DNA of 64,000 nt from assembly GCA_023846275.1 (NCBI GenBank), contig CM043877.1, positions 16,103,107 to 16,167,106 of the forward strand, given 5' to 3'. The translations under genes and the position numbers were made by a program. The notes under the pieces are model-generated. The model made no database searches and had not been told where the DNA came from. It saw only the letters and a program-made list of their open reading frames with translations. The stretch is from Vanilla planifolia (taxonomy: Eukaryota; Streptophyta; Magnoliopsida; Asparagales; Orchidaceae). Positions 48,201 through 60,480 of this stretch are shown here, piece by piece. Within the stretch, counting starts at the first letter, position 1, and each line of letters starts with the position of its first letter.

Positions 48201-51200
48201 AAGAAAACTTTTAGAACTAAAAGGTTATGTTAACTCAGACTAAAGAGTTGATTATGATAGAAAATCTCTTATAAGATATGTCTTCACTCTTTGAGGTTAT
48301 GCTATTAGTTGAAGACTAATTTTGTAGAGTTCTAGATCTTTCACATAAATCTTTATGTCATTTAGATTCAATTTGCTACGATTTGATCTGATTTCGTAAC
48401 AATGATAAAATAATAGATGATGTAATTATTAATATTTAATAATAAAGATAAGCTTATTATTGGAAAGCTCTCACATGCTTTGTGAGCCCTTTTGCAATGG
48501 TGAACAGTGTTATCAAGCAACTTCAACCAGATTCAACCACTTAAAGCATACCTGATAAGACTACAAGCTAGGTATGTATGAAAAAAAGGGTTTGTTTTGT
48601 CTTACTCCTTAACAGCATCTGTAAAAAGCTCGAGCTCCTCCAATGTACCATAAATATCATAGACGTCATCAATTGTTGTTATAAAACAATTCATCTTGGT
48701 GTTTGCTGTCCTGCATCTCCCTAACTCGGGTAGGAAACTAAAACCAGCAGCCCAGAGATAGTTCTCCACCAGCCTATCCCTTATGAAATGGAGATCATCG
48801 CAGACAAGATCAAGGCTCCTCCACCACCTAAGATTCAAAAAATGAAAAAAAGGGTACATGACATGTGATAAAAAAACAAAAAAAAGTAACTTCAGCAGCT
48901 GTCTAACGAAGTACCTGGACATTTCCTGGAGCTCTTCCTTATAGATGCTCTGCACCAAATTGAAATCCAGTATGGCGAACTCGAGCAAGGCTGGAATGTA
49001 GTCCTCTTTTCTAGCGTAGTGGTCGATGAACCATCTCGTGTGCATCCTGGGCATTCTCCAATGCAAAGGGAGCTCGAGGGCATGATCTATTTGTTCGGCA
49101 AGAAGGGGATTGCGCAGTGAGTTCGATCTCCTTAGGTTGCCAAGGTGCTCGACTACGAATTCCCGGGCCTCATCGAGCTCGTCCTCTCCTTCGACGACCA
49201 GAAAGGAAGCTTCGTATAAGCTCAAAAGCCCTTTGACATCGACCTTATGGCCGGCTTTTAAGCTTGCCTTCGTTTCTTTAAAGCAGCTTTGAATAACATC
49301 AACGCTGGGAGAGAGAAAAAAACTATTAAGCTGTTCGTTGGTAGCGCCATGTTAAATCACTCACCCCAAAAGTTATCGTCAAATAAAACTTAATCTAAAA
49401 TAATATTAATTTAAATTTTAACTTATAAACAAGTTTAACCTTCCCTGTCCTAATCTCATTATTCTTATGTTATCTTTTATTACATAATTCGTTATATCAT
49501 ATTACTTTTAACATAATATAACATTTAAACATAGTTTTTTCTCTTATCACTTTGATATAAGATATATCTTAATTGATTATATGAGCAAAAATAATCTTAG
49601 GACTCATTTAATAAATCATGATAAAGGTTTGGAGAATATTTGGAATAAAATAAAGATAAAAATGAATTAAGAAAAATATATATTTATGAAAACATCATGA
49701 ACATTTTAAGTTATTCTCCATTAAAATTGACTTTATGACACACCTTTAATAACTCTTATTTTTACAAAATTTTATATATAATAAATCTTAATTTTTATCT
49801 AATATAATTAAAATAATACATATTTTGATGTAGTAAAGTCAATTTTTTGAAACATAATATCTATATATATAAATATTAAAATAATATTAGAATATTGATA
49901 AGTATATAACAATTTTAAAAATTATTAAAAATCTTACTTAAACATACTAATAAAAAAAGCTTTATGATATTAATCTAATCAAGTTGAGTTTGTATTTTTT
50001 GGATAAATAATTAATTTATTATGAATTTTTATAAGATATGTTTATAATTCACAAGTTTGGGCTTAGGATATATTTGTAAATTTGTAAATTTTGAAATAAG
50101 AAAATTTTGTTTTGTGAAGGGTAGATATGAAAATAAAAAAACACCAATTATATTAAGATATATTTATAATTTTAAAAATTTTAAAACTATTACAAAATAG
50201 AATGATAGAGAATATATCTATAAATAAGAAAATGTCATAAGAATTTGAGCAAATATAGAGTCAGATATATATATATATCCAACAATAATGATAGACAATT
50301 ATAAATAAATTAAGTTTATTTTAATAAATTACTAGCATCTTAAGGTACTTATTTATAGATATCACGTAGTTATGCTTCTCCCCATGTGGTTTTGAATTTT
50401 TCCTCTTGTTTGAGGAAAAGAGGCTGAGTGACTTGATAAGCTTACATTTAGTTGAAAAATCAAAGGAAGCGTAGCTATTGTGCCATCCATGGAGGGAGTA
50501 AGTCAAAAAACTCTCTAGTCTGTAAGTTAGACATCATCGACTAGATAATTTTAACTTATGATCATAATCAAATTTTTTACTTTGTTACCTGAATGTGTCT
50601 CAAATCTCTATGAGAATAAGAGATGCAAAAAGAGATTAAGAGGATCATGGTTGTGCCAACAAAAGAAACACAGGTTTACTTTATAGCTACATTAGAGGAA
50701 GTCAAAGCATAATGTGTGGGAGAGAATAAGTGAGAAAGAAATAAAAGTTTTTAGTATGTTTCGTTTTTATTGTTCTCGAAAACTAGGACGTGCTGAATCG
50801 AATTAAACACTAGAATCAGACTAGCGCATGCGTTAATGCGACCAATGATAGACAAAAGTCTAGTACGGGTTGGTTTAATTCTTAGTCGACTATTTTAAGC
50901 ATTAAACTAGTTGGTTTGTGTGATTTTGGTGGAGGAGAGAGAAACTCAAAAAATTATATTTAAAAAAATAAAAAATTTAAAATAAATAAAATAGAGAAGC
51001 ATATATACACATATATTAGTTTACAAAATAAATAAAAATAAAAATCTATAAAAAATATAATATAATATTAATAATATAATAAAATAGTATTAAAATTAAA
51101 AAAATATATGAAAAGATAACAAAAATAGAAAAAAGGTAAATTGGAATTATAAGGCATTTGAAAAAATTTATGGAAATATTTATTAATAATTTAATATAAT

Positions 51201-54200
51201 AATTAGTACATGATCTAATGTGATTAAATAAAAAATTTTAGATATTTAGTTATTAAAAAGATTATGTAGAAATTCATATGTATGCATGGTATTATCAGGA
51301 ACAAAGAATATAAGAGAATTTCATTATAGGTCCAAATAAATAAATATAATAACTTATAATGTAATATATTATTAATATTTTTATATTTTTTATTTATTTT
51401 GATATTCTTATTTTAGTAACATGATATGTTATTGATATTAGTTGCATTGATAATGTCATATTTATATTATCATATCTTTGTTCTGTTATATAATAAAAAC
51501 ACATAAAAAGATATAAAATTTGAAAATAAATACACATTAGTTATGGTATGATTAAATATCATTTGGATATATCTTACGATATATAGAATAAAAAAGTAAT
51601 ATAACATTTTTTCTTACCACATTATTCTCAAGACGAGATTACCTCATCATATGATCTTATCTAATTTGGGCAAGGTTGTCCCATTATATTGGTTTTATGT
51701 CAATTGAAATCATTAATTATTTATTGTTAGATCTAGAGATTAATTGTTAAGAAAAATTAAACCTATACTTAATATATCTGTGAGATATTTTCACCCCGAG
51801 CTCTCATTAGTAGACTTTTTTAGAGTAGTAGTAACGAAACTGGAATCATGATAATGCCTAGAAGTAATAAGAAAAAGAATTAAAAGAGGGTTTTGTCATA
51901 AAGAAATAAAATTTTTTAAGAAATTTCTCTTCAAAAAGTTCTAAATTGATGATGTTTAAGTTCCCAAAATTCTCTAAATTTTTCAAGTTTTGATTACCTA
52001 TAAGTTCTGTCTAATCTGAATTCTTCTGAATTCAGTTTAAATTTTTCTCAATTATTTCAAATATCTTTATTACTCTTTTATATAATATTTGAGATATAAT
52101 TCTTAATTATAAAATAAAAAATAAGTGATTTTGACAGAAAATTTAAATATTTTGAATTTTGCAAATTTTGCACTTATTCATGTTTGTTCATGTGTGTGCC
52201 CCCACGTTGCGCAACTGTATAATCATGCTACACATATGCTTTTTTTACCTGAAGGTATGCACCAATGTGTGCGGGTGCTCTACTAAAGCTTTTGCAGCAT
52301 CTCTCCACACATAGCTTAGTGCATGGTCCTACCGCTTCGTGGCATGTCGTCAATTTTCACTGTTTTGTCTTTTCCATTACTTTTTTTTCATAAATTTTGG
52401 ATTCAATGAGTTTTAAAGTGATCTCTTTATTATAATTAAATCAAATACATAAAAATTAATTAAAAGTGTGATCATGATTTAAGCTATTATATTTTTTGTT
52501 ATTTGGGCTCATCTAATATATTATACAAGTGTGATTTTATATAGTGTCTTCACTTTATCTTGTATACCATTTTGTTAGTTCCCATTATAAAATTATATTT
52601 TACTCAAGTTACATTGATGTTTGTTATCATGGTTATAAAATTAAATTTATTTACTAGAATTATTATCTCTATAGTATTATATCATAGGCATTGCATTAGT
52701 GTTTTGACAAGATTCGAGATTAGACATTATGAAAGATGATCATATTTCGATTAAGTGAAAGTGGTTAGATGATTTACATAGAGTATGATTTAAGTGCATC
52801 TTATTCTGATACTTGTGTGTTTTGTTTATACTTATATTATATCTATATGAAAACAATCTCAATAGATAATATGAAATTTTATTATTTTAAAAATTTTAGA
52901 TTCTATTATATTATTTAAGTTATAGTTTGAATTATTATTTTTAGGCTTATTGTTAGATCCTTACTTAGATATTTGTGTAATCATTTGTAAGTTAATATAT
53001 CGACTAAATGAAACCTTAAATCCTATTTATCATCCCACCTTATTAAATAAGATTAAAAATAATAAAGTTATTAAGAGTTAGTAGGACCATGAAAAAATAT
53101 ATGCACAAAAATAGAGAAAGGAAATATTAAAAATGCATTCAAGTTACTCCGAATTACTCTCATATCCTAATAACTTCTTTAATTATGAGAGACTTATAAT
53201 TAGACTTTCAATTTTAAATTAAAAAATGATATACAAATGGAACTTTCTTTAATTTCTTCTATCTTCATGATAACTTATTCTAATATTACAAAATCTTATC
53301 CTAAACATCACTTTTGCAACACAACAACTAAAAACATTGTTATTCTATTAAACACTTCTAAATATCATAATACTAAGTACAAAACACATTAATAAAAATG
53401 AAAAAAAAATTAAACCACTTAATTAATTAATTAAATTTTTAAGAAGAATTATATTAATTTTTGTAATCTATCATATCTAATAAAATAAACAATATATTAA
53501 AGATAACATATTTTTAAAGTCATTGTTGATTCCATTGTATATATGTTTTAATTTGTATTTATCAAATAAGAATTTCCCAATCAACTATTATTATAATGAT
53601 TTGATTTTCAAAAATTTTAAAATAGAATTATCTATATATGTTACAACTTATTGTTTAATATAATTTATGCTAAATCTTAATTTTAAAATATTATTAAACT
53701 ATCACTTTAATCTCTAAAATTAATAATATAAAATAATCAATACAAATTGCATTTTTAGTCCACAATTAAATTTAAAAATTAATTTTTATATTTATTTATT
53801 ATAAAATTATTTTTAATTGTTTTATGCAATTTGAAATATTTTATTATTAAAAAAACACTCAAAAAAATATTTAATAGATTAAATATCATAACTAATGTTT
53901 AATTTTATTGATTTACTTTTGTTTTTATTATAGGAATATTTCTACAAGATAATATATTTAATTATACCTTAAAGCTAATTTATTTCTAGTGAGAAATTAT
54001 TAGTTTTAAAATTATTTTAAGATTATGATAATATATAAATAAAATCATATATTTGAATAATATATATTTAGATATATAAATTTTTTAATATTTTATACAT
54101 AAAACTAAATTGCACTATTAAATTAAAACATTTTTTTAAAATTTAAATTCATAAAATATTTTATATTTTATATTTTTAACAATTTGAATTATTGTTATTT

Positions 54201-55625
54201 TAAAATTATTTAAATGTAATAATTTCTACTTTAAAAAATTATAATAATTTTAAAGACAAAAAATTGACATAATCTAAAACATTGAAATTAAAATAAAATA
54301 AATTTTCAAAAAAATTTTAAGAACTCACGAAAATACATACAACACATTATCCAATAAAATATTTTATATTACTATTATCAATAATACTTTTTATGAAAAA
54401 AATAATTAGTCTAAGTATACATATAATAAAATTGTAAAACTATTTTTTCCCATCTAATGTAACAAATATTATATAAATATTATATAGCAAATAATAAATT
54501 ATATATATTATTCTTAACTAATAAATATACAAATTAAATACTTAATATGTTTTACCTATTATGTGATTCAATTGAAAAATAAAGATCAATATGATTATTT
54601 TTAAAATACTAATATATAGGTAATTAAACTAATTTTATATTGTTACTAACTACAAATATTATTACAAACTACAAAATTTTTAAAAAATACTGTTATAAAG
54701 TATTTTTTAAAACATTTGTATAAATATTTTCTTACAAACACGTATGCGATTAGCTAATATTATGAAAATATTTATTGTGTAAATAAATTAGATTTAAAGT
54801 TTAAGATTAGTTATTAAATTAATAAAAAGAATACAGTTTTAAGTGTGTAATATAAATTTATATAATACTATAATAAATTGTTAAGGCTTCAAAGCGACTG
54901 CATTAATTCTTCAAATGGGTTTTATTACAAATAAAAAAATTGTAAAAAGGAAAAACATAACAATTTTTTTTATCAAATAAATCATTTTTGTCACAATCAA
55001 TAATAAAAAATAAAAAATATTATTAGATGTTTCAATAAAAGAGGCCGGAGTACCTCGGTTGGGAGTGACCGATGCCGTACTCACGCAGCAGCCTAAAGAG
55101 CAGCGCAGTAGAATGGAGGTCATCTCCGATCTCATCGCTTACTCTTTCCGTCAGAGAACCTACCAAAGATGACAGGAAGCCCTCGATCTCCAACCTAAAG
55201 TGGTAATCCACTCCAAGTTGCCGCAGCGAATCGACGAGCTCAAGCTGCTCGACGAGGTCCTCCTCCCGCAGCCCAATCAAAAGCCTCACATCCTCCTTCA
55301 GCTCCTCCCTCCGGCTCAAATACTTCTTCCTCTGCTTTCACAAAGATTCCTTCGTTATCGCCTTGGAGGCTTTGAATCGATCTCTATTACGGATGGGTGG
55401 GAAACACCTTACCAGAAGAGAAGAAGGCAAGGATTGGATGTACTCGTCCTCCCAAATGGTCGGTTGGTAATTTGCAGTGCGCCGAAGGCCGGAGGAAGGC
55501 GAGACACTTGCGGCCGAGAGGCAGATCCTGCGGTTTCCTGGAAGGGTTTGCGAAGGAGCAGAGTCTGCAGGACGATGATGCTTGATGCGAAGAAACAGGG
55601 GAAACCCAACGAGTAGAGTAGACAT
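42217..55625 (-). CDS. TPS-B: TPS-b type monoterpene synthase, apparently intact
   Basis: Seven exons (minus strand): 55625-55413, 55331-55054, 49304-48915, 48827-48606, 43127-42989, 42896-42651 and 42504-42217. Together they make 1,776 nt and 591 residues. All junctions are GT-AG with matching phases (0, 2, 2, 2, 0, 0), the seven-exon plan usual for angiosperm mono- and sesquiterpene synthases. Visible motifs: a Ser/Arg-rich plastid-transit-like N-terminus (about 1-46); RRx8W (48-58); LLSLYEASFL; RDR (310-312); the metal-binding DDVYD (347-351); and the second metal site N490-D-M-V-T494-S-R-A-E498, which spans the exon 6/7 junction. It ends in the family-typical SLLFEPI. Length, RRx8W and transit-like leader point to a plastidial enzyme that ionises and cyclises geranyl diphosphate. 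The product cannot be predicted from sequence. Introns 2 (5.75 kb) and 4 (5.48 kb) are very large and hold repeats. No frameshift or stop was found. Whether the gene is expressed is unknown. Confidence 0.9.
43128..48605 (-). other. TPS-B intron 4 (5.48 kb) with an embedded Copia relic
   Basis: Donor GA/GTAAGA after exon 4, acceptor ATTCAG before exon 5. 43,466-45,100 matches TPS-A 23,781-25,480. The rest is the Copia relic described separately, and about 48,410-48,490 matches TPS-A 25,650-25,735. Confidence 0.85.
44690..48405 (+). mobile_element. Old, heavily decayed Ty1/Copia element in TPS-B intron 4
   Basis: An LTR-like sequence followed by TTGGTATCAAAGTC (a Met-tRNA-type primer site) and the gag start (MKYDIKKLDRNIRFAL) is present twice in tandem, at about 44,690-45,110 and 45,110-45,530. 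Gag, integrase and reverse transcriptase stretches follow up to about 47,870 (for example EIACF-type integrase text near 46,650 and YLLLYMDNMLITT at about 47,730). RNase H traces run to about 48,320, then the 3' LTR end (TTTCGTAACA, 48,405). Stops and frameshifts occur throughout. It lies antisense to TPS-B. Confidence 0.8.
48828..48914 (-). other. TPS-B intron 3: 87-nt, stop-free, in frame
   Basis: Donor AG/GTACTT and acceptor AATCTTAG. The intron is 29 codons long and contains no stop in the reading frame of the flanking exons. Retention would therefore insert 29 residues, largely hydrophobic (LLKLLFFVFLS), just before the RWWRS motif without truncating the protein. Confidence 0.8.
49305..55053 (-). 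other. TPS-B intron 2 (5.75 kb)
   Basis: Donor AG/GTACTC after exon 2, acceptor CTCTCCCAG before exon 3; the phase-2 junction rebuilds a serine codon. The content is AT-rich without a gene. A relatively GC-rich island lies at about 52,170-52,350, an inverted X-element copy at about 53,600-54,480, and from about 54,650 the sequence matches TPS-A 25,745-26,120. The expansion explains most of the distance between exons 2 and 3. Confidence 0.85.
53600..54480 (-). mobile_element. X3: inverted, diverged X-element copy in TPS-B intron 2
   Basis: About 53,690-54,030 runs parallel to X4, and 54,325-54,470 is the inverted complement of X1 about 27,245-27,420. The latter includes the complement of TTATATTAGATGAATTATT and of AATTAGACTAATTATTTTTAT. 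Terminal repeats are not clearly preserved. Confidence 0.5.
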
Positions 55626-55669
55626 TGGTTAAAGGCAAGTTCATTTCTTTCTTGCAGCAACTCCGTCAC

Positions 55670-55676
55670 TTATATA
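55670..55676 (-). promoter_or_regulatory. TATA box of TPS-B
   Basis: TATATAA on the minus strand, 51 nt before the start codon, placing transcription start roughly 20 nt before the ATG. The matching TPS-A position reads GAATTATAAG, with the perfect TATATAA lost. The functional role is inferred from position and sequence only. Confidence 0.5.
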
Positions 55677-56234
55677 ACAACTGTCGGTGCAAATTTAATA
55701 TTGTAAACTGCTAGAAGTAGGCAATCAAATTAGCACCACTTTGGGACAATAAAATAATTGAATACTGCGCATGTGTCACTTTGTAAACAGTGCTGCAACT
55801 CACAAGAGTAGGAAATCAAATTAGGACCAAACTCTTTACCAATCCATGCACGTTTTTTTTCTTTTTTTGCATGAAGTCATCGTCCGCATCCAGGTCACGT
55901 TGAAAAATACTTCTTTTTTTAGAAAAAGGGGTTTTATAAACTCAATATTTGAGTATAAAACATATATGCATGATAATAAATAATCTATCTCTCTTTCACA
56001 CACCCATATACGTACGCAATAATTTAAAACATTTATGAAGGATTCAATATTTGAGTATAAAACAATATTATGATGTTATTATGTTTAAATTGGCACGACA
56101 TATTTGCTTTACGACATTATTCTCTATCAACATAACAGCTTAACCTAATAAGTTAAAGCAGTTCAACACGTGATCCAAGATAAGTTAACCTCAAATACGA
56201 TCTCTAGCAAAGTGCTTGCTTAAAGTATCAAAAT
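55677..56234. other. TPS-B upstream region
   Basis: Matches the D1 region upstream of TPS-A but lacks about 1.1 kb of X1: only the right terminal part (about 55,945-56,100) is left. No gene is present. Confidence 0.7.
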
Positions 56235-56542
56235 CGTTAGCAAACTTTAAGGGTTTGGTTAGCACTTTTAAGTGCTAGTTAACATATTTTAAGTGTTTTG
56301 TTAGTTTGTTAGTATTTTTAGGAATTTAAATGTTTAAATTATTTTAAATTTTAAAATAGAAATAGACTTTTGAATTAGGAGCAAATATTTAGGAAATTGG
56401 TTATTTTTCTTTCCTATAAATTGATGTAATTGTTGCTTTTGTGATCAATGAATTCATGAATGAAAGGTTCATAGCTTGTCTTCCCCTGTTTAAGCTTTTT
56501 GCTGTAATTTTTGAATTTCTCCCAACACTTTAATTTCCATCA
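56235..56542 (+). repeat. Copia-2 5' LTR
   Basis: Same family as the Copia-1 LTRs. The terminal TG has become CG. Confidence 0.9.
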
Positions 56543-59500
56543 AAGTGGTATCAGAGCTAGAAAAAAAGATCGAACGCTACAGTGTCGAAGGGAGAAGAGT
56601 AGAGGTATTTTTTTAAAAGGTTTTTCATTTAAAATATCGGGAATTGTGCAACAAATAATTCCCAGATTAAGGAATGAGAACTATGATAATTGGTGCATCC
56701 AATTTAAAGCCCTTCTTGGCTCACAAGACCTTTGGGAGATTGTTATTGATGACTTTGATGAATTAGATGCTACTGAAGTAGAGAAGAAACTATTGAAAGA
56801 AAATAAAAAAAGACAAAACGGCATTGTTCTTGATATCAAAGGGCTTGATGAAGCTATTTTTGAGAAAGTTGCAGAAGCAACTATAAGCAAAGAAGTTTGG
56901 AATAAACTCAACACAATCTTCAAAGGCATTGAACGTGTAAAGTGTGTACGTCTTCAAATCTTTAGAGGTGATATTGAGCAATCAAAGATGAATTAAAATG
57001 AGACTATCTCAGATTATGTCTCACGTTTGATTGCTATTGTGAATTTGATGAAAAGAAATGGAGAACAAATTGATGATGTACTTGTTAACAAAAGGTACTT
57101 CGTTCTTTAACTCCTATGTTTGAGCATGTAGTAACTGTAATTGAAGAATCTAAAAATATATGTAGTTTATCTATTGAAGAGCTAAGGGATTCTTTACAAG
57201 TGCATGATCAACGATTAAAGAAAAAGGCTGAAGTTGCATCTATTGATTAAGCATTAAAATCAAAACTAAATTTGAAAGAAGACAATATCTTGAAGAAAGA
57301 AAATTCAAAGGGAAGAAGATGAGGTTCATATCGAGGATATGGAAGAGGTCGTTTCCAAAATAGATCTCGATAAAAATTTAATTAATCTTACACTCAACAC
57401 GGGCATAGAAGAAATAATGCTTCTCGAGGTTGAGGACAAGGTAAAAATATTGAATGTTACAATTGTCATAAGTTTGGTCATTATGCTTCTAATTGTTGGC
57501 ATAAAAATAATCAATCAAATTATGTTGAAACATCCTAAGAAGGGGGTCAATATCTTTATTGGCTGAAAAAGAAGATAACAAAAGAGAAGATGTATGATTT
57601 CTTGATTCAGAAGCAAGCAACCATATGTGTAGAAAAAGACATCTATTTGATTCAATTGAAAATGTGAAAGTAAATGTGAGTCTTGAAGACTCATCAAAGT
57701 TGAAATTTGAAGGCAAAGGTAATATAAAACTTTACAAGGAGAATGTGCTTCTAATTATTATTTTAGATGCATATTTTATTCTTGATATGAAAAGTAATAT
57801 TCTTAGTCTTGGGCAATTGATTGAGAAATGATATATTATACTTATGGAGAATAGTTATCTTCTTTTGCAAGATTCAAAAGAAAGAAATATTACTAGAGTG
57901 AAGATGTTTACAAATCACATATTTCCTCTTCAATTAAAGTCAACAAGTGAAGTTTGCTATCTTGGGCATCTTTCAAATGATTCTTTAAAATGGCATCTAA
58001 GGTATGGTCACCATAACTTTAGAGATTTGAAATTATTGGCAAATAAAGGAATGGTGAAAGGTCTTCCTTTATTAGATGATCCAAATCATATATGTGAAGT
58101 ATACTCCACAACAAAATAGAGTGGCTGAAAGAAGAAATCGTACTATCCTTGATATGAAAAGGACAATGATGAGAGAGAGGAATATGCCAAAAGAATTTTG
58201 GATAGAAGCGATTGCATGTTCAACTTATTTATTGAATCGATATTCTACTAAGGCTGTGTGTTATATGACTCCACAAGAAGCTTGGAGTGGACATACACCA
58301 AGTGTTTCTCATTTTTGAATATTTGGTTGCATTACATATACATGGGTACCTAATGGATTGAGAAAGAAATTAAATGATAAAGGTGAAAAATACATATTCC
58401 TTGGGTACAGTGAAGAGTCAAAAGCATACAAACTCTATATTCCTTTAACCAAAAAGGTGTTTATTAGCTGTGATGTTGTGTTTGTAGAAGAAGATACTTG
58501 GAAGTGGAATGAAGAGAATGATGATAAAACTATCACACTTAGGCAAGAGGAAGAAATTCAAAATTAACAAATACATGATTTGAATTCTCCAGCAAGCTCT
58601 CCCTCAAGAACAACTGTTATGTAAAAGATAGCATGTCCTATTGACTCAAGTAGAAAGATGAAAAGTCTACAAGAGATATATGATCAAACTTCTGAGTGTT
58701 CTAACTTATTTTGTTATTTTATTGATAATGAACCTATTTCTTTTGATGAAGCAGTACAGGATATAAATTGGCAAAAGGTTATGGATGAAGAAATAACATC
58801 TATAGAAATAAATAATACATAAGAATTGGTTGATCTTTCTCCTCAAAGGAAACCCATAGGAGTGAAATGAGTTTACAAGATCAAGCATAAGACAGATGGA
58901 ATAGTGGATAGATATAAGGCAAGACTTTTGGCAAAAGGCTTTAAGCAAAAATATGGTATAGACTACAGCAAGTTATTTGCTCGAGTTGCTCGATTTGATA
59001 CAATGAAGTTGATTTTAGCACTTGCAGCACATCATGGATGGAAGGTATGTCAAATTGATATTAAATATGCATTTTTGAATGGAGTTTTAGAAGAAGAAGT
59101 TTATATTGATCAACGTGAGGGTTACAAAATTGTGAATGATCCACAAAAAGTTTATCGTTTGAAAAAGGCTTTATATGGATTGAAACAAGCACCAAAGTAT
59201 GAAATACCAAGATTGATGGATATCTTCAACAACAAGGATTTTAAAAATGTCTATTTGAGCATGCACTTTACATTAAGACAACTCAAAATGATATTCTTAT
59301 AGTTTGTCTTTATATAGATGATGTGCTTTATACAGGAAATTCTTTTGGATGTTTGCAAAAAGAATACTAAGGTATGTTAAAGGAACACTTAATTATGGTT
59401 TGTATTTCACTAACCATAGTATGATAGATTTATATGGCTACACTGACAGTGTCTGAGGAGGTGATATAGATAAAAGAAAGAGTACAACTTGTTATTATTT

Positions 59501-59912
59501 CTTCTTAAGTTTATCAACACTTATGTGGAGATCACCTAAATAAGATGTCATTGCTCTTTCATCTTGTGAAACAAAATATATTTCAGCTTCATCAACAGTT
59601 TGTGAAGCAATTTGATATGAAAGTTATTGTAGGAGTTACATCATTAACAAGAAGAATCAATAACTATATTTGTTGACATTATGTTGGCCATCAAATTAGT
59701 AAAAAATCTAGTTCAACATGGGAGAAGCAAACATATCAAGACAAGGTATCATTTTCTTCGTGATCATGTCAACAAAGAGATTATAAGCCTTGTACATTAC
59801 AGTACTGAAGAACAAGTGGCTGATATTTTCACTAAATCACTTGGAGTGAAGAAGTTTGAAGAATTACGAAATCAATTAAGGTTGAAGATATTTCAAGTTT
59901 GAGAGGGAGTAA

Positions 59913-60218
59913 TGTTAGCAAACTTTAAGGGTTTGGTTAGCACTTTTTAAGTGCTAGTTAGCATATTTTAAGTGTTTTGTTAGTTTGTTAGCATTTTTAA
60001 GAATTTAAATATTTAAATAATTTTAAATTTTAAATTAGAAACAAACTTTCGAATTAGGAGCAAATATTTGGAAAATTAGCTATTTTTCTTTCCTATAAAT
60101 TGATGTAATTGTTGTTTTGTGATCAATGAATTCATGAATGAAAAGTTCGTAGCTCGTTCCCCTGCTTAAGCTTTTTGTTGTAATTTTCGAATTTCTTCCT
60201 ACACTTTTATTTCCATCA
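59913..60218 (+). repeat. Copia-2 3' LTR
   Basis: Starts TGTTAGCAAAC after a purine tract (GAGAGGGAG) and ends TTTCCATCA, followed by the AAAAC target copy. Confidence 0.9.
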
Positions 60219-60480
60219 AAAACAACAAAAAAACAAATCTTATCCAAATTCTTTCTCTCAGTTTTCATCACATTTCTTTTTGTTGTATTATTCTTTCATC
60301 TATTTCTACTCTTTTGTGTTTTTCTAAGAGTTTATAATAACTTGTTATTTCTTTGTTGCTGAATTCTTTTTTAGGTTTATCTTATTTGAATTCTTATTGA
60401 AACTGTAATATTTTTCTTCGAATGTAAATATTTACAAGTAATTAATCTTTTATGTTCAATGTATTATATAAAATAAAGAT
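60219..60480. repeat. Block matching 28,375-28,655
   Basis: Near-identical to the spacer that precedes Copia-1 in D1. It is continuous here with the TPS-D relic, showing the order before Copia-1 inserted. Confidence 0.85.

Larger units (their letters stand above)
56235..60218 (+). mobile_element. Copia-2: internally deleted Ty1/Copia retrotransposon of the Copia-1 family
   Basis: LTRs are at 56235-56542 and 59913-60218. The 5' LTR begins CGTTAGC instead of TGTTAGC; both end TTTCCATCA. The primer site TGGTATCAGAGC is at 56,546-56,557, with flanking 5-mers AAAAT and AAAAC. Gag starts near 56,635 and is broken by a stop at 56,994. The CCHC knuckle is at about 57,450-57,500 and the protease at about 57,590-57,620, where a stop lies just before the active site. 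Relative to Copia-1 the central integrase segment is missing at about 58,100, and a block between reverse transcriptase and RNase H is missing at about 59,345. It cannot move by itself. Confidence 0.92.

Noticed and set aside
49110-49292. Plus-strand frame rich in serine and arginine
   Set aside because: Antisense shadow of TPS-B exon 3.
55387-55669. Alternative minus-strand frames over TPS-B exon 1
   Set aside because: Only the frame starting at 55,625 contains RRx8W, agrees with TPS-A and joins exon 2 in phase.
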